DNA of 64,000 nucleotides from Deltaproteobacteria bacterium (lineage in GTDB: Bacteria; Myxococcota_A; Polyangia; Haliangiales; Haliangiaceae), in the NCBI GenBank assembly GCA_020630875.1, contig JAHDIH010000007.1, positions 158,403-222,402 of the forward strand, written 5' to 3'. The notes beneath the pieces were generated by a model that saw only the letters and a list, made by a program, of their open reading frames with translations, was not told the DNA's origin and searched no databases. The stretch's first letter is position 1, and the number at the start of each line of letters is the position of its first letter. Below are positions 17,435-26,653 of the stretch, piece after piece. Both the position numbers and the translations under genes were made by a program.

Positions 17435-20400
17435 GTGAAACTGTGGCAAAAACTAATTAGCGGGCTTATCGAAAAGCGCTTGGTCGTTTTCATACTTGTC
17501 ATACTATTTGTAGGTGGTGGGGTGATTGTTTCTCCGTTCGGGTTTGGCTCGCGGTGGTTTCCTGAACTAGCAGTACCAGTGGATGCGATTCCTGACATCG
17601 GAGAAAATCAGCAAATCGTATTTACCGAGTGGGCTGGGAGGTCGCCGCGAGACATCGAAGATCAAATTACTTACCCACTTACGTCTGCACTTCTTGGCGT
17701 TCCAGGGGTGAAGTCCACCAGAAGTGCATCGGCATTTGGTTTTTCCACTATCTACGTTATATTCGAAGATAACGTAGAGTTCTACTGGTCCCGTTCAAGG
17801 GTGCTCGAAAAGTTGGCGTCTTTACCACCGAGCACTGTGCCAGAGGGCGTAACCCCCACACTCGGACCTGACGCTACCGCACTGGGGCAAGTGTTCTGGT
17901 ACACGTTAGAGGGACAGGATTCTGAAGGAAACGTTGTTGGCGGATGGGGGCCCGATGAACTGCGCAGCATTCAAGACTGGACCATCCGGCCTGCGCTTCA
18001 GGCGGCGAGAGGGGTGAGCGAGGTGGCTTCGATCGGTGGTTTCGTTAGAGAGTATCAAGTTGACGTTAACCCTGACGCGTTGGATGTAAGTGGTCTCACC
18101 ATAAATCAACTCGCCAACGCTGTACGTAAGTCGAACTTAGATATTGGGGCAAGAACCATCGAGGTTAATCAGGTCGAGTACATTATTCGTGGATTAGGGC
18201 AGCTCGAGTCGATAGAAGACTTACTCGCCGCAGTAGTTGCAACACGTGATGGAACACCTATTCGGGTTCGTGACGTGGCGAAGGTTTCCCTTGGTCCCGC
18301 GAATCGACGTGGGGCTCTTGACGATAGTGGAGCCCCTGTTGTTGGTGGTGTGGTGGTAGCAAGATTTCAAGCGAATCCTAAACAAGTGATCGACCAAGTA
18401 AAAGCGAAGATTGCAAAGATTGCCGGGACGTTACCCGAACGAACGCTTGAGGACGGAACAAAGTCAAAAGTCACGATATCTTCATTTTACGATCGTAGTC
18501 AGTTGATTGACGAAACCATTGGTACGTTGAGAGAGGCACTGTTCCATCAAATACTGGTTACGATAATCGTTATCTTGTTTTTATTGCGAGACTTGAAGAG
18601 TTCATTTCTGGTGTCGCTGATGATTCCCTTGGGGGTTATGTGCACGTTTTTAGCAATGAAACTTACTGGTGTGGGGGCCAACATTATGGCACTCGGAGGG
18701 ATTGCCATTGCCATTGGTAGCATGGTCGATATTGCAATCGTTTTTGTCGAAAATATCGGAGGACAAGTGGGTTATGGAAAGCCTCAGGGTTTTAAGAAAA
18801 AGATTACAAGTGCGGCCGCTGAAGTCGCACCTGCGGTAACCACCTCCGTTCTAACAACGGTGGTGAGCTTTTTACCTATCTTAGGACTGGGGGGTGGCGA
18901 GTATAAACTTTTTGCTCCTTTGGTATTTACTAAGACGTTCGCCATGTCGTTTGCGCTAGTGCTTTCTTTGCTGCTTATTCCATGCATGGCTGTTTCCTTT
19001 TTTGCTCCAACAGTTCGCGAGCAAAAACTACTTTCCACTTTTTCAATCCGATACTGGTTGCTCGCATTGCTGGGGATTGTATTTCTCGCTTTCGGTCAAT
19101 GGTTCGGTGTAGTACCCCTTCTCGTAGGAACAATACGGTTAAGCGAGTCCTTGTTACCTCTGCGCATTACTTCTCGACTTCGTCAGTTTGAACTATTGAC
19201 GATTGGGCTTCTGGCAATCGTAACTCTAGCAGAAGCGTGGCGACCGCTTTCACAGGATGAGTCACTACTAGTCAATATGGTGTTCGTTTTCATCGTTTGT
19301 GGCGCTGTGCTGGCTGTTTTCTATTTCTTTGAGCGCGTATACCCAGCAATGCTCAACTACTTCCTGGTTAACAAAGTTGTTTTTATGACTTTGCCGATTG
19401 GGATCGTGCTGGCTGGTGCATACTGTTTTTCGACTCTCAAAAAAGAAAACATGCCTTCGTTTGATGAGGGAGCGTTTCTTTATATGCCAACCACAATGCC
19501 TCACGGTTCCATGGGCGCCAACTTAGAGATGCTGTCAAACCTTGATGCTTCGATCGCTCAAATTCCAGAGGTAGATCGAGTCGTCGGAAAAATAGGGAGA
19601 GTTGAAAGCGCGTTAGACCCAGCGCCACTCTCAATGGTCGAAACGCTGATAACGTACAAACCAAAGTTTTCACTAAACAAGAATGGCGAGCGGGTAAGAA
19701 ACTGGCGCAAGCACATCCAGTCGACAGACGATATATGGAAGGAGATTGTAGCAGCAGCAAAAATACCGGGACTTACAGAAGCGCCGCTTCTCATGCCGAT
19801 CGAAACACGACTTGTCATGTTACAAACTGGTATGCGTTCGTCTGTGGGGATGCGAATCCAAGGGCCCACAATTGAGGCTGTCGAGAAGTTTGGTTTAGAA
19901 GTCGAGTCTTTGATCAAGACCAGTGATATTCCAGAGGTCAACAAAGCGACAGTCTTCGCGGAGAGGATCGTCGGAAAACCATACTTAGAAATAGATCTGA
20001 AACGTGAATCGCTTGCACGCTACGGGCTTGCCATTGGCGATATTCAGGCGGTTCTTCAGATTGGTGTCGGAGGTATTCCTCTTGGGAGAACGATTGAAGG
20101 GCGTGAGCGCTATCCGCTGCGCGTGCGATTCATGCGAGACGCTCGTAACTCTATTGAACAACTTAAAAACCTAAAAGTGCCAACCAATACGAAGACGACC
20201 ATTCGGCTGTCACAAGTTGCCGACATCAAGTTTGTAAAAGGTCCACAGTCAATCAAATCCGAAGACACAAGAATTACCTCCTATTTGCTTTTCTCCCGGA
20301 ACAAGGGCGGAGGTTACTCTGACGTTGAAGCCGCGGATGCGGTTCAGAGGCTCTTGGATCAAGCTGTTCACGACGGTAAGCTTGTGGTTCCTGAAGGTGT

Positions 20401-21007
20401 GACTCGCGAACTTGCAGGCGAGTTCCAGAAACAAATAGAAAGCGAAAAGCGGCTTATGGTGCTCGTTCCTATCGCATTGGTACTTGTGTTTCTCATTCTC
20501 TATCTGCAGTTTTCTAGGGTTTCGACCGTTCTTGTCGTTTTTTCTAGCGTTGTCGTTGCTGTCAGCGGGGCATTTATTTTGATGTGGCTTTACAACCAAA
20601 CGTGGTTTGGCAATTTCACTTTGTTTGGACATTCCATGAGAGAGATATTCCGCATCGACACCGTTAACTTGTCAGTGGCTACGTGGGTTGGAGTCATCGC
20701 TCTGGTTGGGATCGCAACTGATGATGGAGTTGTAATGGCTACTTACCTTAGTCAAACGGTCAACAAGAGCGACTCAGGTGCCATAAAAGAAGCGGTACAA
20801 ATAGCCGGAAAGCGACGTATCAGAGCTTGTCTTATGACCACAGCAACTACAGTTCTGGCGCTTTTACCGGTGCTTACCTCACAAGGTAGAGGGGCTGATG
20901 TTATGCTACCCATGGCGATACCAGTAATGGGTGGGATGTTGATTGAACTTGTTACTCTCTTCGTTGTCCCAGTATTGTATTGTGGAATCGAGGAACATGG
21001 AGCCTAA
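17435..21007 (+). CDS. Heavy-metal RND pump (CusA/CzcA family)
   Basis: A 1190-residue inner-membrane pump starting at GTG. Hallmarks are VDAIPDIGENQQIVFTEW near the N-terminus, GGIAIAIGSMVDIAIVFVEN (proton-relay helix) and GIATDDGVVMATYL late. Metal-pumping RND proteins are usually about 1020-1070 residues; here about 100 extra residues with several added hydrophobic helices lie between TM6 and TM7 (about 530-640). It uses the proton gradient to expel monovalent Cu/Ag or divalent metals through the adaptor and channel encoded upstream. Metal specificity is inferred from the cupredoxin partner. Confidence 0.92.
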   Translation: MKLWQKLISGLIEKRLVVFILVILFVGGGVIVSPFGFGSRWFPELAVPVDAIPDIGENQQIVFTEWAGRSPRDIEDQITYPLTSALLGVPGVKSTRSASAFGFSTIYVIFEDNVEFYWSRSRVLEKLASLPPSTVPEGVTPTLGPDATALGQVFWYTLEGQDSEGNVVGGWGPDELRSIQDWTIRPALQAARGVSEVASIGGFVREYQVDVNPDALDVSGLTINQLANAVRKSNLDIGARTIEVNQVEYIIRGLGQLESIEDLLAAVVATRDGTPIRVRDVAKVSLGPANRRGALDDSGAPVVGGVVVARFQANPKQVIDQVKAKIAKIAGTLPERTLEDGTKSKVTISSFYDRSQLIDETIGTLREALFHQILVTIIVILFLLRDLKSSFLVSLMIPLGVMCTFLAMKLTGVGANIMALGGIAIAIGSMVDIAIVFVENIGGQVGYGKPQGFKKKITSAAAEVAPAVTTSVLTTVVSFLPILGLGGGEYKLFAPLVFTKTFAMSFALVLSLLLIPCMAVSFFAPTVREQKLLSTFSIRYWLLALLGIVFLAFGQWFGVVPLLVGTIRLSESLLPLRITSRLRQFELLTIGLLAIVTLAEAWRPLSQDESLLVNMVFVFIVCGAVLAVFYFFERVYPAMLNYFLVNKVVFMTLPIGIVLAGAYCFSTLKKENMPSFDEGAFLYMPTTMPHGSMGANLEMLSNLDASIAQIPEVDRVVGKIGRVESALDPAPLSMVETLITYKPKFSLNKNGERVRNWRKHIQSTDDIWKEIVAAAKIPGLTEAPLLMPIETRLVMLQTGMRSSVGMRIQGPTIEAVEKFGLEVESLIKTSDIPEVNKATVFAERIVGKPYLEIDLKRESLARYGLAIGDIQAVLQIGVGGIPLGRTIEGRERYPLRVRFMRDARNSIEQLKNLKVPTNTKTTIRLSQVADIKFVKGPQSIKSEDTRITSYLLFSRNKGGGYSDVEAADAVQRLLDQAVHDGKLVVPEGVTRELAGEFQKQIESEKRLMVLVPIALVLVFLILYLQFSRVSTVLVVFSSVVVAVSGAFILMWLYNQTWFGNFTLFGHSMREIFRIDTVNLSVATWVGVIALVGIATDDGVVMATYLSQTVNKSDSGAIKEAVQIAGKRRIRACLMTTATTVLALLPVLTSQGRGADVMLPMAIPVMGGMLIELVTLFVVPVLYCGIEEHGA

Positions 21008-21200
21008 GAAGTTCAAGAAAAGGCTACGATGGGCCTACGAGTGTGGACGCTTGAAACGGGCAATAGTTAAATCTACCCCTTTCTTGCTCGTTGCAAGCCT
21101 TGTTATTCTCAGTACAACAGAAGCCCAAACCCCTCTACTGCTAACAGTGTTGATGATTTACATTGCTCTAGTGTTTTCTGAGTGGAGAGGGCCTGCTTAG
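20997..21200 (+). CDS. Small membrane protein ending the efflux operon
   Basis: 67 residues from ATG 20997, which overlaps the pump stop by 11 bp. It has a basic N-terminus (KKFKKRLRWAYECGRLKRAI) and two hydrophobic helices, ending EWRGPA. It may be complete, or the front part of a longer protein cut when the island end formed. Function unknown; position suggests a role in the efflux module. Confidence 0.55.
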   Translation: MEPKKFKKRLRWAYECGRLKRAIVKSTPFLLVASLVILSTTEAQTPLLLTVLMIYIALVFSEWRGPA

Positions 21201-21254
21201 GAGCTACTAAAGCAGAACACAAATCCGTAAAAACTAGGCCCTAATTGGGCCGGC

Positions 21255-21275
21255 ACTTTGGCACGACTTTGGCAC
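21255..21275. repeat. Two 10-bp direct repeats, 11-bp period
   Basis: ACTTTGGCAC at 21255-21264 and 21266-21275. The helical period suggests cooperative protein binding near the island end. The same bases also resemble a sigma-54 promoter (TGGCACGACTTTGGCA at 21259), but no gene follows on that strand within the island. Confidence 0.5.
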
Positions 21276-21392
21276 AAACGCTGAGAAACGAAGTGAGTCA
21301 GTGGGACTGGGTGAGAAAGCGAATCAGTCAATTAGGGTTCGTAATTTTCCAGATATCAGCGGAAAACTACCGTCAGTTTGGAGCGCTCTGTT

Positions 21393-21409
21393 GCAACGTT
21401 GCAATAAAA
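21393..21409. repeat. 17-bp direct repeat, possible integrase arm site (right)
   Basis: Perfect copy of GCAACGTTGCAATAAAA found at 5877-5893 in the left end of island 1, same orientation. Confidence 0.5.
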
Positions 21410-21520
21410 GACGATACGGGGCGGGACTGGATGGGAGTGTTTGGTACGAGAATTTGGGTAAGTCGCCGAGAGTATTGCAGGTGGTCGAAATCTCTTTGGT
21501 TTTGAATTGAATCAATACGA

Positions 21521-21571
21521 TTCGACTCCCGGCGCCTCCACCCTTATTTTCTTTTTACACCGATCACTTGC
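21521..21571 (+). other. attR of island 1 / attL of island 2 (ssrA 3' end copy 2)
   Basis: TTCGACTCCCGGCGCCTCC plus the same downstream bases as at 5792-5842 (46 of 51 identical by eye). It contains only the last 20 bp of ssrA, so the remaining match belongs to element ends. It marks the junction of two related elements in tandem. Confidence 0.75.
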
Positions 21572-21702
21572 GCCACTTTGGCGTGAGTGGCGATCTCACT
21601 TTAGCGGCTGCTGGTGCTGGCATAGCCCATCCTTCCGGACTTTTTGATTCACAAAGAACTTGCCCGTAGCTCACTCAATGTCCTTCCTTCCTAGAATGTT
21701 GA

Positions 21703-22314
21703 CCCTCCAAAAAGTATTCGCGCAAGGGACACAAGGTATTGGTAACCGTCTCGATTGGCGTATTGAAGTCAAACGCAATCAGGTTCTTGCCTGACTTAAG
21801 TGATAAAAAAAAGAAAGCCATTAACGCGGTAACATTTCTGCCAGGATTTAAACTAGCGATGAAGTTTACAGAAAAGTTCTATCCTGACGCAATCAACTGC
21901 AAAGTCAAAACTGGAGAAAAAGGTTATTACGACATCGCGTTTAGAAAGCAAGCGCAAGCTAATATTCTTGGACTTCTTGTTGCTGGTGATAGTGCCAAGG
22001 AGTATTACAATTTGGAGTCTGAAAAAGCGATTGTGAAGGCGGCTATCGGGGAGCTGGACCGTATATTTGACGGCAAGGCTTCTAAAACTTTTACCGGCGA
22101 ATACGTCTTGGAAAACTGGGGCCATCATAAATATACAATAGGCACTTGGACTCAAGCGTTCCTGCAAAAAGAGTCTCATCTCAAGACGCTAAATCGACCA
22201 CTTGCTAAAAAGGTCTATTTCGCTGGAGAAATCAACGACACCTACAAACAAATGGGTGTGCCAGGAGCAGTGCTGTCTGGATATCATTTCATTGATCGAC
22301 TACTAACTGAGTGA
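21703..22314 (+). pseudogene. C-terminal fragment of FAD amine oxidase
   Basis: The open frame 21703-22314 matches only the C-terminal half of flavin monoamine oxidases: it begins at the strand that normally reads VLVTVPLGVLK (here VLVTVSIGVLKS) and ends with the FAD-contact motif FAGEINDTYKQMGVPGAVLSG shortened to its key parts FAGE and GAVLSG. The N-terminal FAD-binding half, about 200 residues, is missing, and a TGA at 21700 closes the frame upstream. It is therefore a remnant, probably cut by island rearrangement. Any start (e.g. TTG 21739) is unlikely to yield an active enzyme. Confidence 0.7.
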
Positions 22315-22522
22315 TCGGATAGGCGCCTCTCAGAAGGTTATTTCATGGAACATCGAAAAGTTTGCTTTTGGAACCCGACGGACGTGTCTTTCGTTTCGCA
22401 CCAAGGAGCCCATGGCTACAGAAATACTTGCTTTGTTACCCTAGTGCCGGCGTTCGTGTCGTCGGCTACTATTGCTTCGTTGCCAAGAGCCCAATGGAAC
22501 CAATCCAGAATCTGAAGTGAAC

Positions 22523-23407
22523 TTATCCTCCACATGCCGCACTGATATTTTCAAGCAGCAGTTTGACAAGTCCATGTTTGGGAGCATTAGTCGGCCACTC
22601 AGCGAATGCCTGAAGGGGAGACAATTGCCACTTTGGAAGAAGAGAAACCATGTTCTTAGCTCTGATGTCGTCGGACGCCAAAAACTGAGGTATCGCCGCG
22701 ACCCCTACCCCAGCACGTGCGAATTCGTATACAGCTCGTGCATCAGTGGAAACGATTCGACCTACAGGTCTGAGAGTGACTCGATGTTTTCCTCGCTCCA
22801 GCGAAAAACCTCGAGACTGGGCCGGAGACAAGAGTATCCAGTCCCACCCTTTTAGTTGCTTGGGGTCGTTTAACTTTTCTCTCTGATTAAAATACTGCGA
22901 CGAACAAATAAGCTTTCGTTCGATGTCGAATAGAATCTTTGACGTAATTGAGTTTTTGGCATTCACGCCCATGCGAATCGCCAGATCAAATCCACCTCCA
23001 ATGATTTCTTTCCGCATATCCGAATAGTCTAGTAACAATTTTATACGAGGATGCTCGATAGCAAATGCCGCAAGTGCATTGGAAAGTGGGGATTGGGCCA
23101 GAACAGAAGGCATGGTTAGACGAATTTCACCACTTGGTTGTTTGGCGGAACCAGAAATAGCAAGGAGCTCACCTTCAACGGCATCGAGCATGTTTCTTGT
23201 GGCAACGAGAAGTCGTTCACCTTCTCGCGTCAGACTAAGCTTACGAGTGGAGCGATAAAGCAAAGTAACGCCAAGATGAGACTCTAGCTTTGAGAGATGG
23301 TGACTGACTACCGATGGCGAGATACCCAGTTCGCGCGCAGCCCCCCGAAAAGAACCATGATCAACGGTTTTAGCGAATATGGCCATCTGACGTAGCTGAT
23401 CAATCAT
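22523..23407 (-). CDS. LysR-family transcriptional regulator
   Basis: 294 residues: N-terminal winged helix-turn-helix (SFRGAARELGISPSVVSHHL), linker helix, and a periplasmic-binding-like effector domain. It belongs to the LysR/CrgA-like subgroup, which often controls oxidoreductases or drug/aldehyde response. It diverges from the SnoaL-like lipoprotein gene at 23535 with a 127-bp shared promoter region, so that gene is its likely target. Confidence 0.9.
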   Translation of the reverse strand: MIDQLRQMAIFAKTVDHGSFRGAARELGISPSVVSHHLSKLESHLGVTLLYRSTRKLSLTREGERLLVATRNMLDAVEGELLAISGSAKQPSGEIRLTMPSVLAQSPLSNALAAFAIEHPRIKLLLDYSDMRKEIIGGGFDLAIRMGVNAKNSITSKILFDIERKLICSSQYFNQREKLNDPKQLKGWDWILLSPAQSRGFSLERGKHRVTLRPVGRIVSTDARAVYEFARAGVGVAAIPQFLASDDIRAKNMVSLLPKWQLSPLQAFAEWPTNAPKHGLVKLLLENISAACGG

Positions 23408-23534
23408 TATGCATATTTCCCGAACAGTTAAATCGGTTTAGACCATCTTATCATTCAATTAGAACTGCTGCAATATCCGTCTCACAGTGGGAAGCCCACC
23501 AAAACCTAACAATACTAAAAGGAGATCATTAACC

Positions 23535-24434
23535 ATGTACAAACTATTTCAGTTAACCGCAGCATCATGGATGTTAGGGGCTTGTGCCTCTACTTCGGTG
23601 GTAAACAACAAACCCAAGGTCCAAAAGTTCTACGATTACCTCAGTAACCCTGGCTCCAATGAGCACGCCAAAGAGTTTATGGCCGTTGCTACGCCAGACT
23701 GGAAAAGCATCAGCGGCTATCAAGGCGGAGATAAGTCTCGCGAGGCATTCAAAGGGCAACTTGGTGGGTTTGCGAAGTTCATTCCGGATCTAAAGTGGGA
23801 AGTGATGTCAATGCATCAGGACGGAGACACGGTGGTTGTACGAAGCAGAGCCACAGGAACTCCAGTAGGACCTTTTATGGGAGTTGATGGCGAAGGTCGT
23901 GGGTTCGACATACTAACAATAGACATTCATGAAATGAAAGAAGGCATGATTGTGCGTTCTTTTCATGTCGAAGACTGGGCTGGAGCCTTGCGCCAACTCG
24001 CAGGTCCAAACGCCAAGAAAAAGGCTAAAGGAAAAGCCTCTTTGAGTGTTGTGATGGCTTTCATGGACGCAATGGGAAAAGGTGAAATGGAAAAGATGTC
24101 CTCTCTAATGGCTGACGATATGGTTTGGCACAATGAAGGTGATGCCGTCATCCCTTGGATTGGCCCTTGGAAGGGGAAAACAGAAATATTCAAATTTCTC
24201 AAAACGTTTTCTGAAGGATCAAAAACAACACTATGGAAAAATGAAGACGTCTTAGCATCCGGCGACACCGTCGCGATGTATGGAAAAATGAAACTTATGA
24301 CCACGAAGTCGGGTAAAGAGAGCAAGGAATTCACATATTCACTTCGCGCCAAAGTTCGTGATGGCAAAATCATACTCTGGAACTGGTTCGAAGATTCCTA
24401 CGAAGTAAGTCGTACGTTTCGAGGCAGACGGTAA
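23535..24434 (+). CDS. Lipoprotein with two SnoaL-like (NTF2-fold) domains
   Basis: 299 residues. ATG 23535 follows a good ribosome-binding site (AAGGAG, 8 bp upstream). The signal ends in LGAC. Two tandem SnoaL/ester-cyclase-like domains follow, one around residues 25-155 (KVQKFYDYLSN ... FHVEDWAGALRQL) and one around 165-290 (VVMAFMDAMGKGEMEKMSSL ... WNWFEDSYE). The fold binds small hydrophobic ligands; a catalytic role is uncertain. Probably the first gene of an envelope-protein operon with 24464 and perhaps 25142. Confidence 0.8.
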   Translation: MYKLFQLTAASWMLGACASTSVVNNKPKVQKFYDYLSNPGSNEHAKEFMAVATPDWKSISGYQGGDKSREAFKGQLGGFAKFIPDLKWEVMSMHQDGDTVVVRSRATGTPVGPFMGVDGEGRGFDILTIDIHEMKEGMIVRSFHVEDWAGALRQLAGPNAKKKAKGKASLSVVMAFMDAMGKGEMEKMSSLMADDMVWHNEGDAVIPWIGPWKGKTEIFKFLKTFSEGSKTTLWKNEDVLASGDTVAMYGKMKLMTTKSGKESKEFTYSLRAKVRDGKIILWNWFEDSYEVSRTFRGRR

Positions 24435-24463
24435 CTTTTTCGAGATTGAAAGAAGAAATAAAT

Positions 24464-25018
24464 ATGAACACCCAAATTCGAACAGCTCTTTTAGCAAGTA
24501 CGCTTCTTTTCAGTGCATGTAGTGATAACGATAACGAATCGCTCAATCCTCTCCAAGAAGGCGCGAATATTACATTGAGAAATACACTGGAAGAGCCCGG
24601 CGAAACAGAAACGACCTACCCCAGTCTTTTTGGCCAAGCGGATGATGCGTGGGACGAGTCTGGTGTGCTTTCGAATTCAACCGTAGAATTTGCAACCGCA
24701 TTGGCTCAAGGAACAGAATCAGGTGCCCCATTCGAAATCAGTGGTCTTTACGAAATAGACTTCACAGAAAACAGTATCAGTTTCAAAGTACTGCCAGCAT
24801 TGGACGACCCATTTTGGAGTATGGTCTTTGGTGAATTTCCGCAGGGGAAATTTGACAGATATTATTTTACTTTTTCCGAACCGCATAACATCAGTGGTTT
24901 TAGTAGTGACAACTCCAACCTAAATGTGAGGATAGACTCCGAGACAGTAATAGCGGTCGAACTTACAGAAGGCTATAGTCTCCAGCCTGACGTCTCGTTC
25001 ATTGTAGAGCTGAACTGA
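24464..25018 (+). CDS. Hypothetical lipoprotein
   Basis: 184 residues from ATG 24464, preceded by an AGAAAGAAG ribosome-binding region. The signal ends LLFSAC; the mature part is acidic, rich in Ser/Thr/Glu and beta-strand-like, as in secreted beta-sandwich proteins. No domain recognised. 29 bp after the SnoaL-like gene, so probably cotranscribed. Confidence 0.65.
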   Translation: MNTQIRTALLASTLLFSACSDNDNESLNPLQEGANITLRNTLEEPGETETTYPSLFGQADDAWDESGVLSNSTVEFATALAQGTESGAPFEISGLYEIDFTENSISFKVLPALDDPFWSMVFGEFPQGKFDRYYFTFSEPHNISGFSSDNSNLNVRIDSETVIAVELTEGYSLQPDVSFIVELN

Positions 25019-25030
25019 GGTGATGAATCT

Positions 25031-25067
25031 GCGGCCGCTGTAGCTTTCTTATGGTTACAGCGGTCGC
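25031..25067. terminator. 12-bp stem hairpin after lipoprotein gene
   Basis: GCGGCCGCTGTA (25031-25042) pairs with TACAGCGGTCGC (25056-25067) with one G-U pair. No T-run follows, so it may be a stabilising 3' end or a Rho-assisted stop rather than a classical terminator. Confidence 0.45.
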
Positions 25068-25141
25068 AGCTCGACTCATCAATTACAGAGAGAGAAAATG
25101 CAGTCCTCCGATACAGAAGACAAGGATTAAAAAGGACAAGA

Positions 25142-25594
25142 ATGATGATGAAATCAACAACGAGTAGAGCGAGAAAACCACTATTCCTAATAAGCTTGTG
25201 TGTATGGATCTTCCTTCAACTGCCACGACTCGTCGCGATTCCCCTAATCAGCAGTGTTTCTTCCGGGATAGACTCAGCTGCTTGGATGTATCCAGCAATA
25301 TTCGATATTGTAACCGCCGTTCTTGCTCCATTTTTGATACTTGCGATTTGGAAACGTCGCGGTTTTTTCGTTTGGTCAATGACGGTAATCTACTTTACAA
25401 TATCCATTGTAGACCATTGCGGGGCATTTATAACTCTCTCGCAGCTGGGAGAACCAACCGCGTTTAAAGAGATAAGTCCTGATGACTCTGGCCTTGTCGT
25501 CCCCGCGATTCAAACCACTATAGATCTTCTCTTTATGGTGCTACTCCATTTGAGAAAGTATCGCAGTCAGTTTTTCAAAACAGACACCGACTAG
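25142..25594 (+). CDS. Four-TM membrane protein
   Basis: 150 residues starting in an ATGATGATG run after AAAAGGAC. Four hydrophobic helices (about 14-34, 46-68, 74-95, 115-135) joined by short polar loops; basic ends. Probably a small inner-membrane protein. No family recognised. It follows the lipoprotein gene after a hairpin and may be a separate unit. Confidence 0.65.
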   Translation: MMMKSTTSRARKPLFLISLCVWIFLQLPRLVAIPLISSVSSGIDSAAWMYPAIFDIVTAVLAPFLILAIWKRRGFFVWSMTVIYFTISIVDHCGAFITLSQLGEPTAFKEISPDDSGLVVPAIQTTIDLLFMVLLHLRKYRSQFFKTDTD

Positions 25595-25674
25595 TTCAAA
25601 TTCGTTTACTTTGCAGAGGAGCACAAATGGTAAACTTAGCGGTTTACAACTTACTCAACAGGTATCTCTGGCTC

Positions 25675-26520
25675 TTACAACTCTTCGAGCAGGGTTTTTG
25701 CCGCTAACTTTCCCAGTTCATTGGAAGCCAAGGGACTAGCGCCAGTGATGAGTGTTCTATCACGACACACCGTTTTATCAGACTTTCGGTTCACAAGTAT
25801 GGCGCCCAAACTCGCTAACTTTTCACTGAGTCCCCGTGGCATGGGCCCGGGCAAGTATCCTATCTTCGGCGTCTTCTTATCTACCGAGTCCGGGAATACT
25901 GCCATCTTATATCCTTTGTACAAAAAGTCTTGCTTATCGACGGTAGTCGCCAAAAAGGCACCCGGTCCGTGGCAAAGACTAATTGTAAATAACTCATTAT
26001 CAAGAGCCCAACGCAATACCTCCCCCACGTTTTTGTCTTCAGGAATCCCTAGCATTGCACCATGGCCACCAGGTACAAAAACGGCAGCGTAAGATGCGGC
26101 ATCAGAAAAAGACGTATCTACGAAGTCTTGCAGCTTCTTCGGCGACTTGAACTGGGTCTTGTATTGCTCATAAATGGATCTTACATTTTCGTCCTTTTCA
26201 GGGAACGCCCACATTTCAAAAACAACCGGTTTTCCACTCACTGTCGCAATTTCGAACTCAAACCCCGCATTCCTAAGGTGAAGCATGGGGACTAGCGCTT
26301 CGATAGGATGATTACCAGTAGAAAACATTTTCCCGTTTTTCATTGTCATGTTTTTTTCCTCGGTGAATATGGCGAGGATTTTCGATTTCTTTCCACTGTA
26401 CTTGGAGTACGTAATCTCTTCGTAATCACTAACCTCAACGGTCGCCAGCTTTAAGGCGAGTCGTGAAGGACTGTAAGAGCCATCGGATTCTAATTTGGGT
26501 CCCAAAAATTTCTTGAACAT
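25675..26520 (-). CDS. hchA: HchA/Hsp31-like DJ-1 superfamily protein (glyoxalase III)
   Basis: 281 residues. The DJ-1/PfpI nucleophile elbow reads ISLCHGPGAF, with the oxyanion/zinc-type motif FVPGGHGAMLGIPE upstream and AFPDSVDKKTPKIGYLPG and ASPLASNELGK downstream, all as in E. coli HchA. The family converts methylglyoxal to lactate without cofactors and has chaperone activity. It diverges from a LysR regulator across a perfect palindrome at 26602-26620, so induction by an electrophile through that regulator is likely. In other species hchA is not usually island-borne. Confidence 0.85.
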   Translation of the reverse strand: MFKKFLGPKLESDGSYSPSRLALKLATVEVSDYEEITYSKYSGKKSKILAIFTEEKNMTMKNGKMFSTGNHPIEALVPMLHLRNAGFEFEIATVSGKPVVFEMWAFPEKDENVRSIYEQYKTQFKSPKKLQDFVDTSFSDAASYAAVFVPGGHGAMLGIPEDKNVGEVLRWALDNELFTISLCHGPGAFLATTVDKQDFLYKGYKMAVFPDSVDKKTPKIGYLPGPMPRGLSEKLASLGAILVNRKSDKTVCRDRTLITGASPLASNELGKLAAKTLLEEL

Positions 26521-26601
26521 GTCATCTCCTTATCTCGCCATATTTCATCTAGACGAATGCGATTTTGTATCCTGACGCGCGGAGAGACAACAACCCGTAA
26601 A

Positions 26602-26620
26602 CTTGGACAGACTGTCCAAG
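26602..26620. promoter_or_regulatory. Perfect 9-1-9 palindrome between hchA and lysR
   Basis: CTTGGACAG A CTGTCCAAG. It lies in the divergent promoter region, 34 bp before the LysR ATG, and contains a T-N11-A type core. Likely the LysR regulator's binding site. Confidence 0.65.
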
Positions 26621-26653
26621 GAAAACACCTAATCGTGCTATGACCCTCTAAAT

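Larger units (their letters stand above)
21201..21520. other. Gene-free right end of island 1
   Basis: No convincing coding sequence. It holds two copies of ACTTTGGCAC (21255-21264 and 21266-21275) at an 11-bp period and the 17-bp repeat at 21393-21409 shared with the left end. These are typical of integrase or excisionase arm-site regions. Confidence 0.5.

Noticed and set aside
21259..21274. Sigma-54-like promoter TGGCACGACTTTGGCA at the end of island 1
   Set aside because: No gene follows in the proper direction before the att site, and the bases are part of an 11-bp repeat pair better explained as recombination arm sites.
21245..21510. Short frames at the right end of island 1
   Set aside because: They cover repeat-rich att DNA and have no protein-like character.
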